A stretch of 64,000 nt of DNA, from positions 62,001 through 126,000 of the forward strand of contig JAJRRC010000022.1 of the NCBI GenBank assembly GCA_024279865.1, in the 5' to 3' direction. Shown piece after piece: positions 46,751 to 55,098 of the stretch (its first letter is position 1; the number at the start of each line of letters is the position of its first letter). The position numbers and the translations under genes were made by a program. The DNA is from Planctomycetota bacterium. Its GTDB lineage: Bacteria; Planctomycetota; Phycisphaerae; Phycisphaerales; Phycisphaeraceae. The notes under the pieces are model-generated. The model had not been told where the DNA came from. It was given only the letters and a program-made list of their open reading frames with translations, and did not search any database.

Positions 46751-47713
46751 ATGGAGCAACCTATCCCCACCGCAAACGGATCATCTTTGGCCCTGCTAAG
46801 CTCGATGGACAGCCTTGCTGATGGTACGCGCTTGCGTTTGATGAGGCTGCTTGAGCGTCAGGAACTCAATGTCATGGACTTGTGTGACATTCTTCAATTG
46901 CCTCAATCGACGGTAAGCCGTCATCTTAAAATTCTTAGTGCTGAAAAGTGGTGTTACAGCCAACGACAGGGAACCAACAACCTCTACCGCATGGTACTGG
47001 ATGAACTCAAGCCCGCGATGCGGAAGCTTTGGCTGCTCACCCGAGAACAAACCGAAGCCTGGCCCACCCTTCGCCAAGATGAGCTTCGCTTCGAAGCGAG
47101 GCTCGCTCAAAAGCAATCAGACTCCCACGCATTTTTTGAAAGTGCCGCTGGCCAATGGGATCGTTTGCGTCAAGAGCTTTATGGCGTAGCCTTTGAGTCC
47201 CAAGCTCAAATTGCCCTGCTCCCCCGCCACTGGGTCATTGCAGACCTCGGCTGTGGAACCGGGACCACCACTGCCTCCCTGGCTTGCCATGTTCAACAGA
47301 TCATCGGCATCGACCAGTCCGAGGCCATGCTCAATGCAGCCCGCCAACGCACCGCAGACCTCAGCAACGTCCAACTGCGTCGTGGTGATTTACAAGCCAT
47401 CCCCATTGATGACGACAGCTGTGATGCAGCCATCTTAACTTTGGTCTTAACCTACCTTGCCGACCCCTTGCCGGTGCTGCGTGAAACAGCCCGCATCCTC
47501 AAGCCCGGCGGCCGGATTGTCGTCACCGATCTTCTACTACATGACCAAGATGATTTTCGTCGCCAAATGGGCCAACAGTCCATGGGCTTTACAACCGATC
47601 AAATTCAACAACTATTCCAGGCAGCAGGCCTTGTGCATTGCCATGTCGGGGAGTTACCACCCCAACACCAGGCCAAAGGACCTGCTCTCTTTTTAGCCCG
47701 TGCATCGAAGTAA
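46751..47713 (+). CDS. ArsR-family regulator fused to SAM-dependent methyltransferase
   Basis: A 320-residue fusion. Residues 15-95 form an ArsR winged helix: DLCDILQLPQSTVSRHLKIL is the DNA-binding helix pair, and no metal-binding Cys pair of the arsenic type is seen. From residue 130 a Rossmann methyltransferase follows, with ADLGCGTGTTTASLA (motif I) and ARILKPGGRIVVTDLLL (post-motif). The protein could sense S-adenosylmethionine or S-adenosylhomocysteine directly. Next to ahcY (136 bp, same strand), a role in the SAM cycle is likely; related ArsR proteins (SahR) control ahcY in other bacteria. The start has a very short leader. Confidence 0.85.
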   Translation: MEQPIPTANGSSLALLSSMDSLADGTRLRLMRLLERQELNVMDLCDILQLPQSTVSRHLKILSAEKWCYSQRQGTNNLYRMVLDELKPAMRKLWLLTREQTEAWPTLRQDELRFEARLAQKQSDSHAFFESAAGQWDRLRQELYGVAFESQAQIALLPRHWVIADLGCGTGTTTASLACHVQQIIGIDQSEAMLNAARQRTADLSNVQLRRGDLQAIPIDDDSCDAAILTLVLTYLADPLPVLRETARILKPGGRIVVTDLLLHDQDDFRRQMGQQSMGFTTDQIQQLFQAAGLVHCHVGELPPQHQAKGPALFLARASK

Positions 47714-47789
47714 TCAGCAAGAGAAGACCTGCTGAAATGTAAAGAAATAACACAACCACAAGCCGTCAGCATTCCGTTATCCGTTTTCT

Positions 47790-47827
47790 TCTCTTACTGA
47801 TAACTGAAAACTGATGGCTGATAGCTT
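47790..47827 (+). repeat. Heptamer array upstream of ahcY
   Basis: CTCTTACTGATAACTGAAAA continues CTGATGGCTGATAGC, ending 21 bases before the ahcY start; AAGGAA lies between. The array is therefore likely to be within the ahcY leader or promoter. No SAH riboswitch was recognised. Confidence 0.68.
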
Positions 47828-47848
47828 CTTTTTTAAGGAACCTTCAAC

Positions 47849-49312
47849 ATGACCGCAAACGCAACTGAACTAAACTTTAAAGTCAAAGATATGTCTTTGG
47901 CTGACTGGGGACGCAAGGAAATTCTTCTTGCCCAGCAGGAAATGCCAGGCCTCATGTCCGTCCGCGAAGAATACCGCGAAGCCCAACCACTGGCGGGCCT
48001 TCGCATCATGGGCAGTCTGCACATGACCATCCAGACGGCAGTCCTTCTGGAAACCCTTGTTGTTCTGGGAGCTGACGTTCGTTGGGCTTCATGCAACATT
48101 TTCAGCACCCAGGACCATGCCGCCGCTGCCGTGGCTGTCGGCCCCAACGGAACCATCGATAATCCCCAAGGCATTCCTGTCTTTGCGTGGAAAAATGAAT
48201 CACTCGAAGAATATTGGTGGTGCACCGATCAAGCGCTCGACTTCGGCAACGGCGACGGCCCACACCAAATCGTCGACGACGGCGGCGATGCGACCATGAT
48301 GATCCTCGAAGGCGCTACCTACGAAGCCCAAGGCTCCGTCCCCACGCCTGCGGCAGATGCCCCCGAAGACATGGCTGAACTACTCAAATGCCTCGCTCGC
48401 ATCCACCAAACACAGCCCACCCGCTGGACCCAGGCAGCTCAAACCTGTCAAGGTATCTCCGAAGAAACCACCACAGGCGTTCATCGTCTCTACCAACTCG
48501 AACGCGATGGCAAACTTCTCTTCCCAGCCATCAACGTCAACGACAGCGTCACCAAAAGTAAATTCGACAACCTCTATGGCTGTCGCCACTCTCTCATCGA
48601 CGGCCTCAACCGTGCGACCGATGTCATGATGAGCGGCAAAATCGCAGTCGTCCTCGGCTACGGCGACGTGGGCAAAGGTTGTGCCCAATCCCTACGTGGC
48701 CAAGGCGCTCGCGTGATCATCACCGAAATCGATCCCATCTGTGCTCTGCAAGCTGCCATGGAAGGCTACGAAGTCACCACCCTTGAAGACGCGGTCGCAG
48801 AAGCGGACATCTTCGTCACCACCACGGGTAACTTCAATGTCATTGACATCCATGCCATGCGAAAGATGAAAGACAAAGCCATCGTCGGCAACATCGGTCA
48901 CTTCGACAATGAAATCGACATGGCCTCCCTGCATCAGATGGAAGCCAAGGGTGAAGTGGTTCGCACCAACATCAAGCCTCAGTACGACATGTGGACGTTC
49001 AAAGATACGGGCCGCGCGATTTTGATCCTTGCTGAAGGTCGTCTGCTCAACCTTGGTTGTGCAACGGGCCACCCCAGCTTTGTCATGTCCAACAGCTTCA
49101 CCAACCAGACCATCGCCCAGATTGAATTGGCTCAGAACCCTGAAAAATATGAAAACAAAGTCTACGTTCTGCCCAAGATTCTTGACGAAAAGGTCGCCCG
49201 ATTGCATCTCGATCAGCTTGGCGTCAAACTCTCCAAGCTCACCAAAACCCAGGCAGACTACCTCGACATTCCCGTCGATGGTCCTTACAAGCCTGAACAC
49301 TATCGCTATTAA
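47849..49312 (+). CDS. ahcY: Adenosylhomocysteinase
   Basis: A 487-residue NAD-dependent enzyme that splits S-adenosylhomocysteine to adenosine and homocysteine, relieving inhibition of methyltransferases. [20 protein letters not shown] (residues 269-288) is the NAD-binding site, STQDHAAAA-type segment [14 protein letters not shown] is near 90, and the C-terminus ends [10 protein letters not shown], as usual. ATG at 47849 has AAGGAA nine bases upstream. Homocysteine made here feeds MetH, encoded at 15986-19462. The transcript ends at a strong terminator. Confidence 0.97.
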   Translation: MTANATELNFKVKDMSLADWGRKEILLAQQEMPGLMSVREEYREAQPLAGLRIMGSLHMTIQTAVLLETLVVLGADVRWASCNIFSTQDHAAAAVAVGPNGTIDNPQGIPVFAWKNESLEEYWWCTDQALDFGNGDGPHQIVDDGGDATMMILEGATYEAQGSVPTPAADAPEDMAELLKCLARIHQTQPTRWTQAAQTCQGISEETTTGVHRLYQLERDGKLLFPAINVNDSVTKSKFDNLYGCRHSLIDGLNRATDVMMSGKIAVVLGYGDVGKGCAQSLRGQGARVIITEIDPICALQAAMEGYEVTTLEDAVAEADIFVTTTGNFNVIDIHAMRKMKDKAIVGNIGHFDNEIDMASLHQMEAKGEVVRTNIKPQYDMWTFKDTGRAILILAEGRLLNLGCATGHPSFVMSNSFTNQTIAQIELAQNPEKYENKVYVLPKILDEKVARLHLDQLGVKLSKLTKTQADYLDIPVDGPYKPEHYRY

Positions 49313-49321
49313 AACACGCTT

Positions 49322-49404
49322 GGCGTGAAAACTATTTCACGCTCCGCGGATCAAATTGCAGAAGGGCTGGGTATCTATCGTGATACCCAGCCCTTTGTTT
49401 TTTT
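49322..49404 (+). terminator. Tandem hairpins and Rho-independent terminator of ahcY
   Basis: A first hairpin, GGCGTGAAA-ACTAT-TTTCACGCT (49322-49344), is followed by AGGGCTGGGTATC (49363) pairing with GATACCCAGCCCTT and a run of eight T. The second is a canonical terminator. Confidence 0.9.
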
Positions 49405-49508
49405 TAGTGATCAGCTTTCAGTCAGAAAAATCAAAGAAAGCGTTTTTTTAGAGCATCAAAAAGCCGAACGCGGAGGTCTTCCGAAGCATCGGATTCTTTC
49501 CAAATGCG
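49405..49508. repeat. Heptamer array and inverted AATCCGAC-type copy 5
   Basis: GTGATCAGCTTTCAGTCAGA (49406) is a short heptamer array. On the minus strand, 49508-49462 reads TTGGAAAGAATCCGATGCTT and continues CGGAAGACCTCCGCGTTCGGC, clearly related to 28962-29017. The rest of the 49313-49552 gap is unremarkable. Confidence 0.6.
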
Positions 49509-49552
49509 ACCGTTGGATTTTGAACGCTCTAGAACGTTCAACCCTGCTGCAT

Positions 49553-50197
49553 TTACTTGGGAACTTTTTCCCAGTCCTTGAGGAAGCGTTCAATTCCCAA
49601 ATCCGTCAAGGGGTGATTGTAAAGCAGCGAGATGACATCTAGGCCCATGGTGGCAATGTCTGCGCCGAGCAAAGCGCAATCCAAGACATGTTGGGGATCA
49701 CGCACCGATGCCACGATGATTTGAGTGTCGTAGCCGTACTGGTTATAAATGGTTTTGATCTGTGAAACGATGTCGATGCCGTCATGACCAATTGCATCGA
49801 GACGGCCGATGAACGGGCTGACATAGGTGGCGTTGCATTTGGCAGCGAGCAACGCTTGAGCTGCAGAAAACACAGTCGTCACATTGGTCGGAATTCCCAT
49901 GGCTTCGAGTTCTTTGACCGCGATCAATCCTTCTTTCATCAGAGGAACTTTGATGACCACGTTGTCGCCAATTTTGACAAGTTTTTTGGCTTCCGCGACG
50001 ATTTCCTCTGCCTTGAGGCTGATACATTCGAGACTGACCGGGCCATCAACCATCGCACAAATTTCTTTGTACAGTTCGAGAAACGGCCGTCCTGTGCTAG
50101 CCACATGCGACGGGTTGGTCGTCACGCCATCAAGTATTCCCAATCGTTGTGCTTGTTCGATCTGCTCAACATGAGCACTGTCCAGAAAAAATCGCAT
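49553..50197 (-). CDS. Transaldolase, small (TalC/MipB-like) type
   Basis: A 214-residue TIM-barrel enzyme of the small transaldolase/fructose-6-phosphate-aldolase family. MRFFLDSAHVEQI and GVTTNPS are the N-terminal signatures; Lys83 in NVVIKVPLMKEG is the Schiff-base lysine; TVFSAAQALLAAKCNATYVS and SPFIGRLDAIGHDG follow. It interconverts sugar phosphates in the pentose phosphate pathway. Substrate preference (transaldolase or F6P aldolase) cannot be fixed. It lies 82 bp after the dehydrogenase cluster in the same direction and may be its last gene. Confidence 0.93.
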   Translation of the reverse strand: MRFFLDSAHVEQIEQAQRLGILDGVTTNPSHVASTGRPFLELYKEICAMVDGPVSLECISLKAEEIVAEAKKLVKIGDNVVIKVPLMKEGLIAVKELEAMGIPTNVTTVFSAAQALLAAKCNATYVSPFIGRLDAIGHDGIDIVSQIKTIYNQYGYDTQIIVASVRDPQHVLDCALLGADIATMGLDVISLLYNHPLTDLGIERFLKDWEKVPK

Positions 50198-50279
50198 GGC
50201 GAGGCCTCCTCAATAAAAAATATTTGTTTCTCGATCACGAGGCTTGATTGTACCGCATGCCACACCGTACAACCTTTGA

Positions 50280-51281
50280 TCAACGCCAATCAAAGACAAT
50301 GCCCAAGCTAAACGGCTTGCCCGTGTGCAGTAGGTCATAGCCCTTTAAAAGATCATCTGCCTTGAAACGATGGGTAATCAATGGAGCAACCTTCAACCGC
50401 CGACGACGAATGTTCGTCATCGTCTCAAGGCGATCTTGACTATCCGTTCCACAAGTGGTCTTCACCGTTAGCTCTTTGAACTTAATCTCATCGAGGTCAA
50501 TGGCACATTTTTCTTTGTTAAAATATTGGGCTTGGAGCAGAATTGTGCCTTGGGATTTCATCTGCTGAACCATGCGATCCGTCGTCGGCGCATGGCCCAC
50601 CGAATCATAAAGATAATCAAACCCGCCTGGCGCGATAGCCTTGAGTTTGTCTTCCAATTCGGGGGCATTACTAGAAAACGCGTGAGGCAAAATCGTCTGC
50701 GCCAAAGCCAGACTCTCTGGATCAATATCCAAAATCACAGGCGTTACCCCTCGCAACATCGCCAACTGAGCTGCACAATTGCCGATGATCCCCCCGCCGA
50801 TGATAGCCATCGTTTGATGAGGCTTGGGATCTAAAAATCGAATGCCACGATTGGCAACTTCCGTAATCATCAGGAAAGAAAGATTCTCTAATTCCTTCCA
50901 ACTGGGCATCGTCGTATCAATTAAATCGTATCCTGACCCATGACCCACCGAATACCCCACATGCGCACCCCACATGCTGTGGATCGGCTCCTCCCATTCC
51001 CCTTGAAAACCATACACAATATCGCCTCGCTGAAACTGGCTCACCCGTTCACCACAATGCTCCACCACGCCAATGCGGTGGTACCCAGGCACACAAGGAA
51101 ACTGAGTCCCGGCATGTTTGCCCCGCAAAGTCCAACGTTCGGTTCCCGGCGAAATCGCTGTCACCAACGTCTTCACCGAAATATCTTCAGGCCCAGGTTG
51201 AGGCAACGTTAATTCTTGAACTTCATACGTATCGACATTGGTAAAGACAACGGCTTTGGTTTTCAATTTTTTTACTTTCAC
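50280..51281 (-). CDS. Medium-chain zinc-type dehydrogenase, lacking structural-zinc loop
   Basis: A 333-residue MDR. The catalytic region shows ISPGTERWTLRGKHAGTQ and PCVPGYHRIGVVEH, a Rossmann turn IIGGGIIGNCAAQLA, and no structural Cys quartet. The ATP-less cofactor fold points to NAD(P). The long hydrophobic insert SVGHGSGYDLIDTTMPSW replaces the structural-zinc loop. GTG at 51281 is selected; TTG at 51296 and 51266 are other options (the upstream stop lies at 51298, so the gene begins within a few bases of its neighbour). It is the third gene of a likely operon with the reductase and another dehydrogenase. Substrate unknown. Confidence 0.78.
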   Translation of the reverse strand: MKVKKLKTKAVVFTNVDTYEVQELTLPQPGPEDISVKTLVTAISPGTERWTLRGKHAGTQFPCVPGYHRIGVVEHCGERVSQFQRGDIVYGFQGEWEEPIHSMWGAHVGYSVGHGSGYDLIDTTMPSWKELENLSFLMITEVANRGIRFLDPKPHQTMAIIGGGIIGNCAAQLAMLRGVTPVILDIDPESLALAQTILPHAFSSNAPELEDKLKAIAPGGFDYLYDSVGHAPTTDRMVQQMKSQGTILLQAQYFNKEKCAIDLDEIKFKELTVKTTCGTDSQDRLETMTNIRRRRLKVAPLITHRFKADDLLKGYDLLHTGKPFSLGIVFDWR

Positions 51282-51297
51282 AAAATTAAACTTCAAA

Positions 51298-52125
51298 TTA
51301 CTCTGCTACAAATCCCAATTCTTTGGCAATGGCATCAGCGCTATAAATCGAAGCCTGCTCATTGCCCTCTTGGGCAAAATAGCTCAAGTCCACCTCATCG
51401 CCCCACCATTGCCGCAGCACCTTGGCCGTCGGGCCAGCGATCCATGCCTTGGGACTCACCGCATTAAGAATACGAACCCCGGGCTTCAATTCTGCTTCTA
51501 AAGCCAATACAAAAGCCTTCACCGCCTGGCTTCTTGACAATAGAGTCACCCCCCCCGCAGCCCATTCGCCCAGATCACATGGCTGCACCTTGGCTGGTGG
51601 ATTTTCATCCGGATACACCGCTGCCAAACGTAGATTCACCACGTCAATCTCCGGCATCTTGCGATGTAAATACCGAGTCACTTCTTCCATCAAATACTTG
51701 GAAACGCCGTAGCCATCACGGTCGAGACATGGATGTTCATCATCCATGGGCAATGTCAATGGCCGAAAGAAAACGCTTTGCATTCCCACGGCAGCAATGG
51801 AACTGGCATTGACAAACTTGCGGCAACCTCGCCCCATCAAATACTGCATCAAACATCGCGTCCCTCCAACGTTTACGGGAATCCCATCGCGTTCAATATC
51901 ACCCGTGCCAGTCACTGCCGCAAGGTGAACCAGCCCGTCAATCTGATGGGCATTGAGCTGTTGCAAATCTTCAAGCGATGCAAAATTCCCTTGGTAATGC
52001 GTTTGATTGGCTGAGACAGCAAGAGGCTGACGCCCCATGCTCACGACGTGATTACGTTGCGAAAGATCCGCAAGCATCACAGAACCAAGAAAACCACTGG
52101 CACCGGTAAGTAAAATTGTTGACAT
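51298..52125 (-). CDS. NAD-dependent epimerase/dehydratase-family (extended SDR) protein
   Basis: A 275-residue extended short-chain dehydrogenase. TGASGFLG (residues 7-14) is the Rossmann glycine motif and Y139-G-V-S-K143 the catalytic YxxxK with Ser108-109 in NASSIAAVG. It resembles sugar-nucleotide epimerases or reductases but is shorter than UDP-glucose epimerase. Two MDR genes flank it in the same orientation with gaps of 16 and 37 bp. A role in oxidation-reduction of one sugar or cyclitol is a fair inference from context, not from sequence. Confidence 0.85.
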   Translation of the reverse strand: MSTILLTGASGFLGSVMLADLSQRNHVVSMGRQPLAVSANQTHYQGNFASLEDLQQLNAHQIDGLVHLAAVTGTGDIERDGIPVNVGGTRCLMQYLMGRGCRKFVNASSIAAVGMQSVFFRPLTLPMDDEHPCLDRDGYGVSKYLMEEVTRYLHRKMPEIDVVNLRLAAVYPDENPPAKVQPCDLGEWAAGGVTLLSRSQAVKAFVLALEAELKPGVRILNAVSPKAWIAGPTAKVLRQWWGDEVDLSYFAQEGNEQASIYSADAIAKELGFVAE

Positions 52126-52162
52126 GACTAAAATCCGTTCATTGAAAATTTAAAAAGATGAT

Positions 52163-53164
52163 TCAGGACCAGTGAAGAGTCACACCCACGACATCTTTGT
52201 CGCCATGGTTAATTTGTTCGTACATTTTGGGCGCATCGGCGGCTTCAATATGATGGGTAATCGTTTTTTCCCAAGGCAAAATGCCGCGAGCCATATGCTT
52301 TAGGACTGTCCTGCGGCAAGGAATGTATCCATCATCACAGGGGTAAAACGTTTGTAACTGTTTCACATGCGCAATCATAGGCGAATAGTGAATGGGGGCC
52401 TCGCCGTAGTTCCCCTGCCATACAAATTTGCCCCGCTCTCGGCACAATGCAATTGCTTTGTCCACCATCGCAGGAATGCCGGTGCATTCAAAAACCACAT
52501 CGGCACCACCGGGGCTCGCCGCCTCCACCGCCACTTGAACATCTTCTTGGTCGCTATGAATAAGAACAGACGCGCCAAAGGCCTTGGCCATCTCCAACTG
52601 TCGGTCCTGCACATCCACGGCAATCACATGACACCCGCGCAATGCGGCCGCGCCGATCACGCCCAAACCGATAAGCCCAGAGCCATGAACCACCACACAC
52701 TGCCCCATCTTGGGCTCAGCCATATCCACGCCATGAAAACCCACCGCAGGCATGACGAACATGCTGGCTGTTTCCATTGAGACACCTTTGGGCAATATGT
52801 CTAGGCCATGAGTCCCACCGACTTTGGTAATCACATGCGAACAATGTGTGCCCGAAGCAGGGCTCACAGAAGTCCCGTCAGTCAAACTTATCTTCCCATT
52901 GCCTCGAACGTAAACTTTGTCGCCAGGCTTGACCCCCCAAACAGCTTCGCCCACAGACTCAACGATACCTGTCCCCATATAACCGGTCACAATCGGAAAG
53001 GGACCCCAGGAAATTTTATTGCGAATCAACGCAAACTCCGTCCCGATACTCACCCCCGAATACACCGTTTTAACCAGAACATCATCGGGCTCCAGCTCCG
53101 GTAAAAGGACCGGCTGAATCGAAAACTGCATCAATTGATCACAAACCAAAGCGGTTGCCTGCAT
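52163..53164 (-). CDS. Medium-chain zinc-type dehydrogenase
   Basis: A 333-residue MDR enzyme beginning MQATALVCDQLMQF. The substrate half contains TGYMGTGIVESVGEAVWGVK; the nucleotide-binding half has VVHGSGLIGLGVIGAAALRG, with Asp in the following VDVQDRQ suggesting NAD. The structural-zinc cysteines are missing. AGGAG seven bases before the ATG at 53164 supports that start over the longer frame. First gene of the presumed operon 53164-50280 (and perhaps the transaldolase). The divergent AraC gene is 115 bp away and may control it. Confidence 0.84.
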   Translation of the reverse strand: MQATALVCDQLMQFSIQPVLLPELEPDDVLVKTVYSGVSIGTEFALIRNKISWGPFPIVTGYMGTGIVESVGEAVWGVKPGDKVYVRGNGKISLTDGTSVSPASGTHCSHVITKVGGTHGLDILPKGVSMETASMFVMPAVGFHGVDMAEPKMGQCVVVHGSGLIGLGVIGAAALRGCHVIAVDVQDRQLEMAKAFGASVLIHSDQEDVQVAVEAASPGGADVVFECTGIPAMVDKAIALCRERGKFVWQGNYGEAPIHYSPMIAHVKQLQTFYPCDDGYIPCRRTVLKHMARGILPWEKTITHHIEAADAPKMYEQINHGDKDVVGVTLHWS

Positions 53165-53278
53165 GGAAATACTCCTATTCAATCATCTTTCTATTTATTG
53201 CACATAGTGACATACTAGAATTATAAAAAAACATTTCAATGGTTGTTTTTGAGAATAATATCGTCTAAAATGATATAC

Positions 53279-54187
53279 ATGAACCCTTCGCCGCCGCATT
53301 GGCTTCAGATGATCTCGCCTTGCCCGAGCTTTCCACCAGCAGGATATTCCACCAAAAGCCTCTGCAATGGGAACCGGACACCCAAGAACTGGGTCGAGCC
53401 AAAACGCGTCATTTATGATCACGAAATCATGCTCTTTCGGCAAGGAACCTATCGAACCCAAATCGAAGACGAAGTTTTTCATTCCCCCCAAAACAGCTTC
53501 ATCATCATCCCACCAAACCGTTGGCACATCAGTTCCAATATGGACAAAGGCTATATCCATTACGCACATTTCGATTGGCAGTACAGACAGCCCCATCCTG
53601 ACACACCTGTGATGACTTTTTTCCCCGCACGCCCACAACGTCATTGTCTTCGACCTGCACCGAACATGATCCCCAAGAGAATTTTTCACGGGCCGATCCG
53701 GTCGCCCGCAGCAGTTTATGATTTAGCGGAAAAACTAAGCTTGATGCTGTGCAGTGACAACGCGCACAAACAACTGGCCTCACGTGGCGTTTTGCTGGAA
53801 CTGCTCATCCACCTGCTAGACCCTCAACCCCACCAAGAGACCCATCAGCCACGTCAAAAAGAACTCGCCCATGCAGTCCGAAATCTTTTAGATCAAACAA
53901 TGTCACAGCCCAAACAGAGTCTTTCAATTCGAACGCTGCTTGAAAATCTTGGCCAAAGCTATGAACACCTTGCCCGGGTCTTTCGCCAGCAGTATGGCCT
54001 CACGCCCATGGGATACATCCAGTCCATTCGCATTGAACGCGCCAAACATTTATTACAACACACCGAAATGAAAGTCTTGGCAATCGCAGAAGCTGTCGGC
54101 TATCAAGACGCAGCCTACTTCACCCAACTTTTCAAACGACACACCCATTTAAGCCCAGGTAAATTCCGCCAACGGTTTCAAACCTAA
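53279..54187 (+). CDS. AraC-family transcription regulator
   Basis: A 302-residue regulator. The N-terminal half is a cupin-like ligand-binding domain (HEIMLFRQGTYRTQ and NSFIIIPPNRWHI with a possible His ligand). The C-terminal 100 residues hold the two HTH motifs: LLENLGQSYEHLARVFRQQY and VLAIAEAVGYQDAAYFTQLF, then HTHLSPGKFRQRF. The ATG at 53279 is chosen; 53270 and an upstream TTG are possible. Divergent from the dehydrogenase operon, which is its probable target. The effector is probably a sugar, inferred from the family and neighbours. Confidence 0.88.
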   Translation: MNPSPPHWLQMISPCPSFPPAGYSTKSLCNGNRTPKNWVEPKRVIYDHEIMLFRQGTYRTQIEDEVFHSPQNSFIIIPPNRWHISSNMDKGYIHYAHFDWQYRQPHPDTPVMTFFPARPQRHCLRPAPNMIPKRIFHGPIRSPAAVYDLAEKLSLMLCSDNAHKQLASRGVLLELLIHLLDPQPHQETHQPRQKELAHAVRNLLDQTMSQPKQSLSIRTLLENLGQSYEHLARVFRQQYGLTPMGYIQSIRIERAKHLLQHTEMKVLAIAEAVGYQDAAYFTQLFKRHTHLSPGKFRQRFQT

Positions 54188-54204
54188 CCATACCGCAGCC
54201 ACCA

Positions 54205-54942
54205 CTACCAAATTTTTAATGTTTCCAGTTGTTCAACTGCCTGATGAGGCCAACCCTTGTTCGCCATTGGGCTGGCAGGTGAAGGATGCAAAATACGCCC
54301 AAAACGAACGTCGTGCGGACAGCTTGCCAACGCTTTCTTCGCTTGTGTTTCAGCAAAAACGCCAATCCCAATCACCCAACGGGGTTCGAGAATTTTTACC
54401 AATTTGGCCAAATGTGCATTGCACACATCGAACAACGGGCCAGCCTCCCCAGCGGGCAATTGATTGGGCGTTCGGTTGCGGCCGGACTCTTCCATAAACG
54501 CCAATGGACAATAGTTCACCACAAAATGATCTTTAAAAAACGCTTTGGCGGTTCCAAATTGTTCCCCAAACATGCCCCACAGCCGTCGGCCGCTGACTTC
54601 ACTTCGAGAGCATTCAAACCCCTCCACAGGCCGCTTGGGATGCACGGACGGAGGTTTGCCAATCTTGGCCACCGAAGCGTCAATTTTCAACCAATCCACC
54701 ACAGCAGCGATTTCGCCAAAGGGGACCCCCGTCTGCGCCATACCGAAGGGACCTGGGTTCATCCCTAAAAACAAGACTTTTTTAGAAGAGGCGGCATAGC
54801 GTTCTAAATAAATTTTATGTGATTCCCACGCATACGCCAGCGGGTTGTAAACATAGTGTACCGGATCAGCAAAGGCCATCTGATCGGTCACATCCCGCAA
54901 CGCCACGGCAGCCTGCACAACATCATCAGCAAGGTTTGACAT
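54205..54942 (-). CDS. SMUG1-type uracil-DNA glycosylase
   Basis: A 245-residue single-strand-selective uracil-DNA glycosylase. LFLGMNPGPFGMAQTGVPFG (residues 57-76) is the SMUG1 active-site loop, including the Asn that binds uracil and the PF01 signature. The second motif is HPSPASPMANKGW near residue 222, which matches the SMUG1 insertion-loop box. It excises uracil and oxidised pyrimidines to begin base-excision repair. SMUG1 is rare in bacteria but known in a few lineages. The longer open frame extends into a direct repeat and is rejected; MSNLADDV at 54942 starts the domain. Convergent with the AraC gene. Confidence 0.9.
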   Translation of the reverse strand: MSNLADDVVQAAVALRDVTDQMAFADPVHYVYNPLAYAWESHKIYLERYAASSKKVLFLGMNPGPFGMAQTGVPFGEIAAVVDWLKIDASVAKIGKPPSVHPKRPVEGFECSRSEVSGRRLWGMFGEQFGTAKAFFKDHFVVNYCPLAFMEESGRNRTPNQLPAGEAGPLFDVCNAHLAKLVKILEPRWVIGIGVFAETQAKKALASCPHDVRFGRILHPSPASPMANKGWPHQAVEQLETLKIW

Positions 54943-54971
54943 AGGCGTATCATACGCTTTTATCGCTTCTG

Positions 54972-55075
54972 GCCAATCGGTTAATTGGTTCTTCAAAAAA
55001 AACGGGATACCAGAGACACCAGGAAAAAACACGAGAAAAACAAGTATACTGACGTCAAAGTTCATCACACGCTCT
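54972..55075. repeat. Long direct repeat, left copy (upstream of the sialidase-like gene)
   Basis: GCCAATCGGTTAATTGGTTC begins this approximately 104-bp sequence, which ends TTCATCACACGCTCT. The right copy is at 56449-56576. Both contain GACACCA(A/G)G and ACGAGAAAAACAAG. Confidence 0.75.
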
Positions 55076-55098
55076 GTTTTTTTGGGAAAAGCAACATC

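Noticed and set aside
47714-47848. SAH riboswitch upstream of ahcY
   Set aside because: The leader is mostly a heptamer array and shows no recognisable SAH-riboswitch core.
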